Position numbers and translations under genes: made by a program. From Symbiodinium natans (lineage: Eukaryota; Sar; Dinophyceae; Suessiales; Symbiodiniaceae): a DNA stretch of 52,500 bases. Below the pieces are notes generated by a model. That model was given only the letters and a program-made list of their open reading frames with translations, had not been told where the DNA came from and did no database searches. Where the stretch lies: NCBI GenBank assembly GCA_905221605.1, contig CAJNDS010002406.1, positions 172,501-225,000 of the forward strand, in the 5' to 3' direction. This document shows, one piece after another, positions 11,641 to 20,461 of this stretch; position 1 is the first letter of the stretch, and every line of letters begins with the position of its first letter.

Positions 11641-12970
11641 GGAGAGAGAGCGAGAAAGCCCCAACCGACCCTAAACCCTAAACCCTAAACCCGAAACCCT
11701 AAACGCCAAACCCTAAACCCTAAACCCTAAACCCTAAACCCTAAACCCTAAACCCTAAACCCTAAACCCTAAACCCTAAACCCTAAACCCTAAACCCTAA
11801 ACCCTAACCGACTCCTGCCACCCTAAATCCCCCAGATTTTCAGGCTTCGGGTTCCCGGTTTAGGGTTGAAGCTCGTGCATATCCGCAGAATTGAAATGCA
11901 ATGCAGTTTTTTGATGTCTGCTGTGCTCATCGGTTGTTCATAGGTGCAGTTCGGCGTCGGGTTGCATCGGATGAAGGCCAACATTTATCCCTACACTCCC
12001 CCGCTCCAAGCAACGGCAGGTAAAACTCAGCACCAAGCCCTGAATCACTTGAATCCAGCTCTGCTGGTATAGCTTGGAGGTCTCCTTAGCATGTTTTGGC
12101 GCTTGCATCTGAAGCTTCCCCGCCGTAGATAGTGCCCACTCTGGAACCTAAAGCAAACCCTGGACCCTGAAACCTAAAGACTACTACTATTGTTGTTCGT
12201 ATTAGTTATTAGTAGTGAGTAGTACTGCCATTATTGGTTATTCAGATTAGTACTATCACCATGGGTAGGAATCGTCGAAGTTGAGGGTCGCGCAACATCT
12301 CGAGCCTGAGGAACAAGCGCCTCACGGCCCACGATGCCCTGCGCCATCCGTACCTCGAGGACCACCACGACGAGGAGGCCGCCCGGGTCTGGGGTTTAGG
12401 GTTTAATTCAGGGGTTTAAGGGGTTTAAGGGTTTGTGCGGCTTAAGGGTCACCAAATCCGGCAGTCAAAGGCATAGTGGCATGTCGCGGATAGCGACGTG
12501 GCGATGTTTTCTTCCTCCCCCTCCCCCCTCCCTCATCACAAGAAGAAACCCTTGAACATGGGGAAGAAAGGCGCCACTTAAGTTTGCGTGCTTGAGCGAA
12601 GATACGAAGGGCCCAAGGTGTCCAGAGCCTTGGGGTTCTGAATTTGCAAAACGCTTTTGAACCCTCCAAACCTTAACCCTAAACCCCAAACTTCTTAACA
12701 CGGTGCACCATCTGGGGGACGGACAAATTTTCACGGAACCATTTGATTCAATGCCAATTCCCTGCAATGTGGACGTCAGTTCAGCTAGGCGGGCGGCAAC
12801 AAAAAACCCGAAAACCCTAAACCCCTATTCTTAAGCCTCGAAGCTAGGAGGAGCCACTGGCCAGCGGCCATGTCGACTGGAGTTTCGATGACACTGCCCT
12901 GGACGCAGATGGCCTGCAGCACCTCGCCCGCAGACTCGAAACCCAGAAGTCGAGATTCCCAGGACCCTAA
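6439..12970 (+). CDS. ERK-type MAP kinase (TEY), multi-exon, N-lobe missing
   Basis: Protein-serine/threonine kinase of the MAPK family, expected to act in cytoplasmic or nuclear signalling. Exons (all AG|G acceptors): 6439-6487, 6899-6953, 7150-7172, 7587-7612, 7785-7834, 7955-7984, 8857-8908, 9737-9800, 10123-10159, 10483-10506, 10570-10647, 11541-11584, 12311-12377, 12848-12970. Phases agree throughout and the coding part before the stop is 719 nt (2 + 239 codons). Motifs in order: VQFFIYQILRALL, YLHSANVVHRDLKPLNVL, CDFGLARG, activation lip TEY then VGTRWYRAPEV, YTAAVDMWSAGCILGEL, FRGSDFLDQ, GTPE, DLLDRLLQFDPNKRLTA, HPYLEDHHDEE, VDWSFDD. Donors are GT (6487, 7834, 8908), GC (6953, 7612, 7984, 9800, 10159, 10506, 11584, 12377) and GA (7172, 10647). 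The glycine loop and VAIK exons are not seen; they should lie left of the window or behind the satellite. The stop TAA at 12968 comes from a CCCTAAA array, so the true C-terminus may differ. The family is very sure, exon edges fairly sure; 10483-10506 and 10570-10647 are weakest. Confidence 0.87.
7533..7572 (-). repeat. Telomere-like array near kinase intron acceptor
   Basis: CCCTAAA-type units with variants (CCCCTAAA, CCCGAAA). It lies inside the GA-AG intron 7173-7586 and ends about 15 bp before the acceptor of the CDFGLAR exon. Confidence 0.88.
7836..7938. repeat. Dispersed repeat D, copy 1 (inside kinase intron)
   Basis: The stretch beginning TTAGTAGCTGAGTGAGCAC and ending in a TTTTTTGGGGGCT tail matches a second copy at about 35309-35394. 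Here it fills nearly all of the 120-bp intron 7835-7954, between TEY and VGTRWY of the kinase. An intron made of one dispersed element is what an introner would look like. Confidence 0.6.
8082..8215 (+). repeat. Telomere-like array, degenerate at right end
   Basis: Perfect GGGTTTA units, then TTTCGGG and looser G-rich variants, inside the GC-AG kinase intron 7985-8856. Confidence 0.85.
8321..8455. repeat. CT/GT/CCCTCT microsatellite
   Basis: Compound low-complexity tract: (CT)n, then (GT)n, then CT with CCCTCT units. It lies in the kinase intron upstream of the VILTSREYTAAVDMW exon. Confidence 0.9.
9538..9735 (-). repeat. Telomere-like arrays up to kinase acceptor 9736
   Basis: Scattered CCCTAAA units at 9538-9560, and ATGTCTTGAG/GATGTCTTGCGAG repeats at about 9566-9650. 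A tight array from about 9700 then runs straight into the acceptor: the last unit CCCTAAG is followed directly by the exon base G and the CILGEL codons. The array itself supplies the acceptor AG. Confidence 0.85.
9838..9877 (+). repeat. Telomere-like array in kinase intron 9801-10122
   Basis: TTTAGGG units mixed with TTGAGGG variants, within the GC-AG intron between the FLDQ and GTPE exons. Confidence 0.85.
9998..10022. repeat. Poly-G run
   Basis: A run of about 25 G follows a TTTAGGG unit in the kinase intron. It could reflect replication slippage, and its length may be an assembly estimate. Confidence 0.9.
10268..10343 (-). repeat. Telomere-like array in kinase intron 10160-10482
   Basis: About ten CCCTAAA units with CCCTATA and CCCTAGA variants, between the GTPE and SELSFIP exons. 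Confidence 0.88.
11452..11530 (-). repeat. Degenerate telomere-like array before kinase acceptor 11540
   Basis: Loose CCCTAAA units with spacers. The last one lies about 15 bp before the acceptor of the DLLDRLLQFDP exon. Confidence 0.8.
11602..11660. repeat. (AG)n microsatellite
   Basis: GAGAGA tract with a few GC interruptions, just downstream of the GC donor at 11585. Confidence 0.9.
11667..11810 (-). repeat. Long interstitial telomeric array
   Basis: About 20 CCCTAAA units, mostly perfect, in kinase intron 11585-12310. The large perfect stretch implies a recent insertion or ongoing homogenisation. Confidence 0.93.
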
Positions 12971-13472
12971 ACCCTAAATCTTAAACCCAAGCCCAAACCC
13001 TAGCTAATGTATGACCTGACCTTTTGCCCGTAAACGCAAGCGACACGGGTGGGAAAAAAACCCAAACCCTAAACCCTGCGCAGGTACAAGAAACACCAGC
13101 TTCAACCCCTTGTAGCTTTGAGTTACCAAGTCGGCAAGCTTTCGTGTTCGTGTGGTAGAATGGGCGAAGGCAGCCGTAATCTTGCCCAGGGCTGACGGTG
13201 GTGCGCATGCAATATGGTAGTTGCCTTTCTTGTTGCGCTTGCAGGCCTATACCGCACTAACAAGTACCTTCGCCACCCTGAAATTTGAGAGGCCCACTTT
13301 GGCCCCCGCTTGAAGAGCTTGCCTCTTGCCCCTCGAAGGTTTCGGGTTTCATTGTGAGAGGCAGCTCGGCGCGAGACAGGGTAATTCTCGACTCAAGATC
13401 TTGCAAGCCTTACAGTTGGACATGGGCGCCCACGCCCAAACGGCCCACACCATCCCGAGCGGGTACGAGCGT

Positions 13473-13565
13473 CCCTAAACCCTAAACCCTAAACCCTAAA
13501 CCCTAAACCCTAAACCCTATAACCCTATAACCCTATAACCCTATAAACCCTAAACCCTAAACCCT
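13473..13565 (-). repeat. Interstitial telomeric array with CCCTATAA variants
   Basis: CCCTAAA units on both sides of a block of four CCCTATAA octamers. A near reverse-complement block of the same variant occurs at 13916-13940. Confidence 0.93.
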
Positions 13566-13711
13566 TGCGCGAGTGTGAGAGGCGAAACCCTAAACCCTAA
13601 AACCGACTGATCCCGGACTTCTCCCCACGCACTTGACCTGACCATCAGCCATTTTGGCTGACAGGAGAAAAATCTACAGGGAAGCTGCCACGCAGGAGGC
13701 AGGGGTCCTAC

Positions 13712-13814
13712 TTTGGAATGTTCCCTTTTATATTAGTAGTCCTTAATAGGGATCATAGTACCCCCTCTTATAATCCCTATGAAGGACTGTTAGTGTAAGG
13801 GGGAACATCCCAAA
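13712..13814. mobile_element. MITE-like element, family A, copy 1
   Basis: Roughly 100-bp element with terminal inverted repeats (TTTGGAATGTTCCC at one end, GGGAACATCCCAAA at the other). Inner arms contain AGTCCTTAATAGGGAT and AATCCCTATGAAGGACT. Four more relatives occur in the window. It has no coding capacity; mobilisation, if any, would need a transposase elsewhere. Confidence 0.75.
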
Positions 13815-13871
13815 CCATACGTTTTAATGGAAGATTCCCTTCGAGGTGGAGAGGATGCCTTGCCAGCAAGT

Positions 13872-13965
13872 CGGGGTTTAGGGTTTAGGGTTTAGGGTTT
13901 AGGGTTTAGGGTTATAGGGTTATAGGGTTATAGGGTTTAGGGTTTAGGGTTTAGGGTTTAGGGTG
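13872..13965 (+). repeat. Interstitial telomeric array with GGGTTATA variants
   Basis: TTTAGGG units around three GGGTTATA octamers: the near mirror image of the array at 13473-13565. The two may be an inverted duplication about 300 bp apart. Confidence 0.92.
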
Positions 13966-14506
13966 TAAACTTGTCAGAGTACTTCTTCCCGACTCTTCTA
14001 CAGTACTTCTGCCCATATTCGCCATCCTACATGAAGTCCAGAAATCACTGAAGCCGTATGCACCCACGACCCCACGCCACTGCGTTCTACACATCCTGCT
14101 CCTGAATATGTGACTTACCCAGTCGCCACAATCCCTCTAAGATCCCTGACAGGACCCTCAACGGTCAGCTGGCCAAGCAAGCCCCGAAACTTCCGAAACC
14201 CCACAAGCACGCCCGCATCCCGCCTCCGAAAGCAAGCCCTGGACAGGTGCTGGACAGAGACGTCGCCGAGCTCAATGGCGTAGCACAGAGTGCGTAAGCC
14301 GTTAAAGCATCCTTGGGGTTCTCGGGAGGACGAGGGGGTTTTTAGGGTTCCAGCAAAATTCACCTAAACCCTATGCCCTTAACCAAGTAAAAGAGTAGCC
14401 GCACCTTCGGCTGACATGCCAGCTCAGGTCGCAGAGCTAACGGCGAAGGGCTGGCCTGTTTCCTTAGACTCTCCGGATTGGTGAGAGGAGACTGGATTCA
14501 CCTCAG

Positions 14507-14585
14507 GGCGTCCTGATGCACGGCAAGGAAGCGTCTGCAGCTGGGCTGGACGACTTCAACCAAGTCATCAGAGACTCCAAAGAAG
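14507..14585 (+). CDS. Exon candidate, unknown protein
   Basis: An open stretch of 26 codons between an AG|G acceptor (14506) and a GC donor (14586). It reads GVLMHGKEASAAGLDD, then FNQVIRDSKE. Composition is protein-like and stop-free, but there is no known domain. A neighbouring candidate at about 14151-14235 (KIPDRTLNGQLAKQAPK in the same orientation, GT donor) could belong to the same gene. The support is splice grammar alone. Confidence 0.28.
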
Positions 14586-14599
14586 GCTGAAACCACAAG

Positions 14600-16130
14600 T
14601 TCAATTTCACGTGCTAAAAGAAGCCCGGACTCGGCTCTTGAGTCATGAAGCCCCAAGGCAATACGGTTTTTGATTGGAGGCTCCTGGATCAGGCTAGTTC
14701 AAGCTTTGCCCAAGCAGATGACAGAGAGAGGGTGCCTGGCACTTCATCACCCCACCCCCGGAACCTGTCCACTTTGATACGTCCGCTACGTACGTTGCTG
14801 CGTATGTTGTTTCGGTCTTCAGTCGATGAGGCTCCCAGGTCTTCAATCCTTCCTCCAAGCCCAAAGGCAGGGCCATCTGTGCTCTCTCTAAAAGTGTTTC
14901 TGTTACAAGGTGGTCTAGGCTAAGGGTCAAAGCGGGGCTATGATCATCCCATCTGATCCGGGCATGGCATGGTATGACATTTCTCCATGCACCTGCTTGG
15001 TCGGGCAGTTTCACCCTCGCTTGCAACATGCGCGTTATGGCTTTGGAAAATGGTCCGCCAATCAGAACATGCCCCATATCCTTGTCACTAAGCCTACATC
15101 TGCCCCTGCATTCTATAAAGTCCATGCCCCCAGTGTTTGCAGTCCTTATAACTTATAATCATGCTTGTAGGACCTCTGAGTGAAGCATTCAATGCCCTAA
15201 GATCCTCTCAGCTGGGCTTGCAAAGAAGCTTGGTCTGGCGCCCGTATACGAACTGGCGGCAGTGCGTAGTTTACTGCGGTGGAGCTGGGGCCGAGGCTTC
15301 TATTCTTCAAGGTTTAGGGTTTAGGGTTTAGGGTTTAGGCTCTGGGAGTTGCAGAGCCACGCCTCGTGATGAAGACGCGCCGCGGTCCCCGCAGGAGATC
15401 TCTTCTACGGCCTGAGGGGAAGAAGCGGGTACTGCGTGAGGCCGCGGGGCTGCCCAAAGGGTTCTTAAGGGGTTCTTAAGGAGGGACCCCCAGAAGAAGG
15501 TATAGTAAGGCACAGGACATCCTAGGGTCCCTTCTAAGGGTCCCTCCTTGAGTCCCTTGAGGTTCACACAAGAACAGCCCCTGGCTACGCCCAAAGAAAT
15601 TCCGTCCCTGCTCGCACGCGGGATCCTAGAATGCAGCTCTGATCATGTCTTCAGCCCCAACTCGTCAGGCCTTAATCAAAACACCTTGAAGTTTAAAAAA
15701 AGAAGAAGGCAGGCCAAGAACCGCAAACTTCACAATGCAAGCCCGGAAGCTGAAGCCCCAGAGCACTGAACACAGGAGCAGAAGTGGCTCTTGAAGCCCT
15801 AACTTATTAGGCGCATGGGCCTTGAATTAGGGGGGGTCTCTGTTCAGGGCATACACCCCTTCCCGAACTCTCTCTCTCTCTCTCTGTTTCTCTCTTTCTC
15901 TCTCTCCCTCGCTCTCTCCCCCTGTGTATATAAGGGTGTGTATATATACATAAACATAACTATGAAGTTGCTGCACTGTTTGTTGGTAGTCCGGAACCGC
16001 CCGGGACCCTACATTACCTTAGGAAATAAGATTCTTGCGGTTGTCTTGGATCAACCCAAAAGGGAAGAATAGGCAAATTCTGTGGGCAAGGTTTTTTCAC
16101 GGAGCATAGAATTCGAGCCCCGAATACTGC
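14600..16130. other. No supported gene; repeat E and microsatellites
   Basis: Contains a telomeric array (15311-15338), repeat E copy 1 (about 15455-15560, inverted arms CTTAAGGAGGGACCC and GGGTCCCTCCTTGAG) and a CT microsatellite (15868-15922). A short lysine/arginine-rich open stretch (KFKKRRRQAKNRK, about 15692-15730) resembles a nuclear-localisation segment but has no clear exon borders. Open frames on either strand are within chance length. Confidence 0.5.
15455..15560. mobile_element. MITE-like element, repeat E, copy 1
   Basis: The arms CTTAAGGAGGGACCC and GGGTCCCTCCTTGAG are complementary, about 70 bp apart. The right half (as GGACTCAAGGAGGGACCCTT) recurs at about 26086-26110 in the opposite orientation. 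Confidence 0.5.
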
Positions 16131-16253
16131 GCAGGTTGGGGCTTGACGCTGCGCGGCGTGGTGCCTGGCGCCTTGAGTCAGGCAAGGGCCGAGCGACTGT
16201 CATGTTTTTGGGGTAGGGTTCAGGGTTCAGGGTTTCTTTTCCAGGACATCATC

Positions 16254-16330
16254 GCCCGGATGCAAAAAGGGTTTCTTTTCACAGACCTTTCCCAGCTGAC
16301 TTCAGGAGTCTGGGTTCAAAAAAGGGTTTA
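16254..16330 (+). repeat. Two copies of the CAAAAAGGGTTTAGGG-type motif
   Basis: GCCCGGATGCAAAAAGGG and GTCTGGGTTCAAAAAAGGG occur about 55 bp apart. Relatives are found at about 17003, 20756, 30363, 32696, 33584 and 47664, often right beside telomeric units. Confidence 0.55.
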
Positions 16331-16784
16331 GTGTTTAGGGTGGGCTCGCTTACGCTACACCCAAAACCAGTTAGGGGAAAGCCAGTCAGTGGAAAAAAAC
16401 GCTGAATAGTCAGATTTGCCTTGGAAGTTCCAGGCCCTAGTCTAATCTTTACGTTGAGGCTTAGGGTTCTACAGAGTTTTGCGTTGCGGGTTTAGGGTTT
16501 AGGGTTCTACAGGGTTTAGGGTTTGGGACTTGGGGTGTAGAGTCATGTTATTATGGCCAAGGTCTGTTGCGCGGAGCTTTTGTCGAATGTCAGGCGGCCG
16601 TTCAACTGTTGGCTCTTTGCTAATAATAATAACCCATCTTTAGGTACCTTCCTTCCCCAACAGGGGATGAAGTATAGGAATTTCGGTAATCCTTAAGGTG
16701 GTTGACGATTAAACTCTGCACCCCAAACCTTCAACACCAAGTCGTAAGCCCTGAGCCCTGAATCCCCTGCCCTGAGCCCTGAAT

Positions 16785-16862
16785 CCCTTACCCTAAACCC
16801 TAAACTCTAACTCTAAACCCTAAACCCTAAACCTCCCTAAACCCTAACCTGAATCCCCTAGC
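16785..16862 (-). repeat. Telomere-like array
   Basis: CCCTAAA units with CTCTAAC variants. It ends just before a candidate acceptor at 16869. Confidence 0.85.
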
Positions 16863-16869
16863 CAAAAAG

Positions 16870-17507
16870 GTGGGTTCAATGCAACAGTGCTTGCCAGCGG
16901 CCACTTGCCCTCGCCGCTGGGCGTTTGGCATCGCATCCGATTCTGGGCCTTCGAAGTGTGGCATGAGGGGGTGGGGGGTTAGGGTTTAGGCCGACGAACC
17001 AAGCCCGGATGCAAAAGGGTTTAGGGTTTAGGGTTTAGGGTCAACTTGGAGGTTCATGGTAGTGTACTTACTAACCAGTTATAACTGTACTTATAACCCA
17101 CTTATAAGCCCCTTATGTGACTTAAGTGCCCTAGTATGGTTATGTGCAGATATAAGTACAGTGATAATTGGTTAGCAAGTACCATGAAGCTCCAAGCCCA
17201 AACCCTTTTGGATTCAGTGTTAAGGGCTGGAAAAATTCTATAGGGTTGAGGAGGGTCAGAAAAGTTGATTGAATTCGGGTCTGTCACGAAGGCTGTTTTG
17301 CGGACCTTGAGACATCCCAGACCAGCCTAAGGACTCGCCTGCCAGGGCACGCGCATTCGAGCACCTTGTCTGCACCAAGGGGAGGTCCACAAGCAACTCA
17401 TCGTCAGCTGGAATGGGAAAAGTCGCCTTGACTGCTACAACGCCTCTGTGCCAATCCATCTGGCCAGTTTCATGAGAGTTTCAGACCTGATGGCTTTTCA
17501 TTGTTAA
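16870..17507 (+). CDS. Two-exon candidate, unknown secreted- or lectin-like protein
   Basis: Candidate exon 1 (about 16870-16970) follows AAAAAG|GT and reads NATVLASGHLPSPLGVWHRI. The GVWHRI phrase resembles the 'G-x-W-H' strand of LamG/ConA-like lectin folds, which is a weak hint only. Candidate exon 2 (17346-17507) follows CCAG|GGC and reads GEVHKQLIVSWNGKSRLD before a TAA at 17505. Telomere-like arrays and a family B MITE (17046-17195) lie in the presumed intron. Both exons could be chance open frames. Confidence 0.3.
17046..17195. mobile_element. MITE-like element, family B, copy 1
   Basis: 150-bp element whose left end TTGGAGGTTCATGGTAGTG and right end AAGTACCATGAAGCTCCAA are inverted copies. 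Inner arms (AACCAGTTATAACTGTACTT and its near complement) extend the pairing to about 45 bp. A second copy is at 33174-33370. Confidence 0.8.
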
Positions 17508-17515
17508 AGACTTGT

Positions 17516-17572
17516 ATATATATATATACACTGTGTGTATGTGTGTGTGTGTGTGTGTGTGTGTTTTTTTTT
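17516..17572. repeat. AT, TG and poly-T microsatellite
   Basis: Alternating AT, then about 15 TG units, then ten T. Confidence 0.9.
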
Positions 17573-17847
17573 TCAATTTGTTCCTGATCAAAAGAGTGGC
17601 CTGTTTTTCTCGCAGCAACAGGGGCTGGGGTCGGAAGACCCTTGGATTCCTTTCGGCTTTTCACTCAGGGCCTGCGACGCGCCAACAGTATCCCCTAGGT
17701 CACTAGACACCAGCCCACGGTTTGCTCCTAGGTTCGTGGTCCTTTGCTAACCCTGAAGTGTCCACGTGTACTTAAGCTTGAAGGCTGCAAGAAAAATCGT
17801 CAGGAAGGGCTACGTATGCCACACCCTGAACCCTAAACCCCAAACAG

Positions 17848-18133
17848 GTGCGGATTGATGATGCTGAAGAGGCAGGATGGGTTTGGGCCATGCGCAGCCC
17901 AAACTGTGCGGTGTAGGGCAGACAGTCCCATGGACGAGGGCTTCCAGCGGGCAATGAATCTGTCCAAAGCGTATGTCCCTCTGGTGCAACGCTTGATTTC
18001 TGGTCAGGTCGTGTCAATCGATTCTGATCACACCATCGGGGCACTGGCTCTTATCTCAGGCGCAGGGCCTGCTTCGGCATTGAAGTGTTCAGGGCATGAG
18101 AGTTTAGTCCCGATGACGGCATCTAGCCCCTGA
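17848..18133 (+). CDS. Exon candidates, unknown protein
   Basis: A telomere-like tract (CCCTGAACCCTAAACCCC) runs into an acceptor at 17847. The next codons read VRIDDAEEAGWVWAMRSP. About 90 bp on, after AG at 17940, an open stretch reads GFQRAMNLSKAYVPLVQR, then SIDSDHTIGALALISGAG, to a stop at 18131. The frames differ, so one intron or a different choice of start would be needed. No domain recognised. Confidence 0.27.
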
Positions 18134-18540
18134 CTATGCTGGCTGTGTGTGTGTGTGCTCATCCTCATCTCCCTGCAGAGGCTGGCACTCTGCATACTTC
18201 GACAACTTCGCCACGTGGCCTGAAGCTCTCAACCCCCTACCATAGGGGTCGGAATAGTTACTAATAATAGTATTCCCTTAGGGTCCCTTTGTAATCAGAC
18301 TATAAGAACCCCCCAAAACCCTATTCTGATTATCAAGGCCCTACACACATCCTCGACCCAAGGACTTTTTGCACAAAACGAACCCCACTGAGGTGCTTCA
18401 GGGGATCGAGGCCCTCGAGCCTGTGTACTACTGAGCAGCCTACGAGGATCCTGAGCCGAAGCCCACAAGGCCCTAGAAATACAAAACGCAGCATTGCAAA
18501 AAGCACTGCAAACCTTTGTATGTGTATATATGTTTATGCA

Positions 18541-18576
<36 letters not shown>

Positions 18577-19015
18577 CAATCATCATCAGAATATTCAGAA
18601 GTACTCGTAGGAGTAAGTATAAAGAAAAAACCATAAGTAGAAATATGTGCATATATATATATATGTAGGTTGGATTTGAATGTTCATATTCTTCTATATA
18701 AAGCCGCGTGAGACCCTGAACTCAAGACCCCGATGTACCTGTTTCACCCACGAGAGAGAGAGAAGTTGCCAGGTCTTCAAGAACAGTGCTTGAACCCTAG
18801 CAGTAACAGCTTGTAGGTGTTTGCATCAGGGTCGCTTGCGGTGGTTTGCAAATTTGGGAAAAATGGATTGAAGATTTCTAGCCTGGGGAGGATGGATAGG
18901 TGCCTCGAATGAGCTGGCAAACTCCTCAGCACGCAGGCAACTTTGGGCTGAGCAGTGGCTGAGCAGATCTCACAAGCAGTGCCCAGCACCAGCAGGTCCC
19001 TTCCTTGCACGCAAC
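18134..19015. other. No supported gene; repeat C and AT tract
   Basis: Holds repeat C copy 1 (18246-18320), an (AT)n tract (18543-18574) and a second AT-rich stretch near 18650. The last 250 bp before 19016 would be upstream sequence of the Met-Gly-Cys exon. I see no promoter motif, as expected where dinoflagellate promoters are poorly defined. Confidence 0.5.
18246..18320 (+). repeat. Dispersed repeat C, copy 1
   Basis: Begins GGGGTCGGAATAGTTACTAA and continues with TAGTATTCCCTTAGGGTCCC. It is shared with 48881-48925, 48948-49018 and, in reverse orientation, 21598-21700. Confidence 0.7.
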
Positions 19016-19266
19016 ATGGGCTGCTGCCGCAGCAAGTCGACGCAAGTCGAAGCCAAAGTATGTATCTGTGTCATAGTTGGGTAACATTTTGCATGTTTAA
19101 GGGTACTTCAACCCAATAAGGAATAAACCAAATAAAAAGCTTCAACATCATCCCAACCATGAACTAGGTATGGCTACGATGGCCACGCAATCCAAAGCCT
19201 CCACGTCCACGGGCATCTCGGAGATGGAAGACGTCGAAAGCCCACACGTGGAAGCCAGAGTCTTCG
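19016..19266 (+). CDS. Met-Gly-Cys leader exon plus second exon candidate
   Basis: ATG at 19016 opens MGCCRSKSTQVEAK. Gly2 followed by Cys residues and basic residues fits an N-terminal myristoylation/palmitoylation signal, so the product would be membrane-tethered. A GT donor (GTATGT at 19058 or GTATCT at 19063) follows. With the latter, exon 2 at 19168-19266 stays in frame after an AG|G acceptor and reads MATMATQSKASTSTGISEME, ending at a GT or GC donor. Downstream candidates (about 19520, ADSSDVFVQDAHHDAVDEEQ; and 19708) may be further exons. Function unknown. Confidence 0.4.
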
Positions 19267-19707
19267 GTATCCAGGCAAGAGATGTGGGGAAATCATAAAG
19301 GGGAACCAGGAGGAAAAGACGTACAAAAAGACTATAAGTACCAAGATGTTTATTGTATATGTAGTACACAGATGTGTATGCATCTAACAATGTGCAGCAG
19401 AACTGTGAGCAGAGTAGACAAGTTTGGAATATGCTTGCAGGGAGAGGGTATAGGCTATGCCCACTGGGCACGTCCATTCACCTTCGGTTGGTATAGTCGC
19501 GGTTGCACCAGCTTGCGCGTGCTGCACAGGCCGATTCTTCAGATGTGTTCGTGCAGGACGCTCATCACGATGCTGTTGATGAGGAGCAACCCTCTGTGTT
19601 CGCCTGCTGCCTTTGAATTTAGTACAAGGTGGAGCTTGCTGACCAGCATGCTCAAGAACAGTGTAGAAATCCTTCCAGGCCTATGACTCGGAATTAATAC
19701 AGCAGGC

Positions 19708-19899
19708 ATGCTTGTACAGCGCGCAGTGTTCTTCGCCTCCAAAGAGGGGCTGACTCGGGAGTGCATGGCCTGTCCCGGGCAGAGGCACTGCTTGCATAGA
19801 GAACATCTAATGAACATATTGAAAGAAACCTTCAGCCGCAATACACCAGACACCAGCTTATGCAGGGAGCAGCATGCAGCGATGAAGAATTGGGGCTGA
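19708..19899 (+). CDS. Small cysteine/histidine-containing open frame
   Basis: ATG 19708 to TGA 19899, 63 codons, with the stretch LTRECMACPGQRHCLHREHL. The Cys-x2-Cys and Cys-x-His-x2-His spacing could bind a metal ion, but it matches no finger I know. It may be a terminal exon of the gene starting at 19016. The length is within chance for this window. Confidence 0.25.
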   Translation: MLVQRAVFFASKEGLTRECMACPGQRHCLHREHLMNILKETFSRNTPDTSLCREQHAAMKNWG

Positions 19900-20262
19900 T
19901 GGTCACAGACGTTATGAAAGGTCAGGCGTGGCAGCTGCCAAGATTCAACGCATGCTTAGAAATGGCTGCGCGTACTTGTGGTCATGGCTGATGTTGCTGC
20001 CGCAGTAGAGTAGGCTCAAAGTTTGCATGCTTGGAGTCTCGAGCACATCGTCGCTGCAAAGCACAAAGCACGAAGCCTCACCTCCCTAACGCGGCTGAGC
20101 CCTACTAGTACTCGTTAGTTGGACATCAGTTCCTCTGACATCGTTCCTTCCGTTGCCACCTGAGCTTCTTGGCCCAAGGATATGACAGACGCATCAGGTG
20201 AGAGAGGCGCACACGATCTCATACTCAAGGGTTTGCGTTGCGAACACACATAGCTGCAGTCG

Positions 20263-20300
20263 GTCCTTTCTTTCTTTCTTTCTCTCTCTGTCTCTCTTAC
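20263..20300. repeat. TTTC/CT microsatellite
   Basis: Four TTTC units and a CT run. Confidence 0.9.
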
Positions 20301-20461
20301 ATGTGCATGTGTGCAAGTAATATTCAAAAAGACCTGGAAAGGCATCATGCAGGCTTAGCAACATGCAGGACAACAGCCAACTCTGCCAGACCATGTGGTG
20401 TAGTCTGAGCATAGCCGTCACAGCATCATTGAGTCGAAGCTTCCCCTTCATCGCCCGCGAG

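Larger units (their letters stand above)
12971..14100. other. Intergenic or intronic region, no supported gene
   Basis: Holds telomere-like arrays (13040-13080, 13473-13565, 13872-13965), a MITE-like element (13712-13814) and a spliced-leader-like word (13647-13659). A possible short first exon at 13422 (ATG, Met-Gly-Ala) stops at a CCCTAAA array. The segment 13012-13070 (TGACCTTTTGCCC with GGTGGGAAAAAAACC) recurs in similar form near 26785-26835, so it is probably another dispersed repeat. Confidence 0.5.

Noticed and set aside
14694-15125. 143-codon minus-strand open frame
   Set aside because: No recognisable motif. Frames of this length are expected by chance several times on the two strands.
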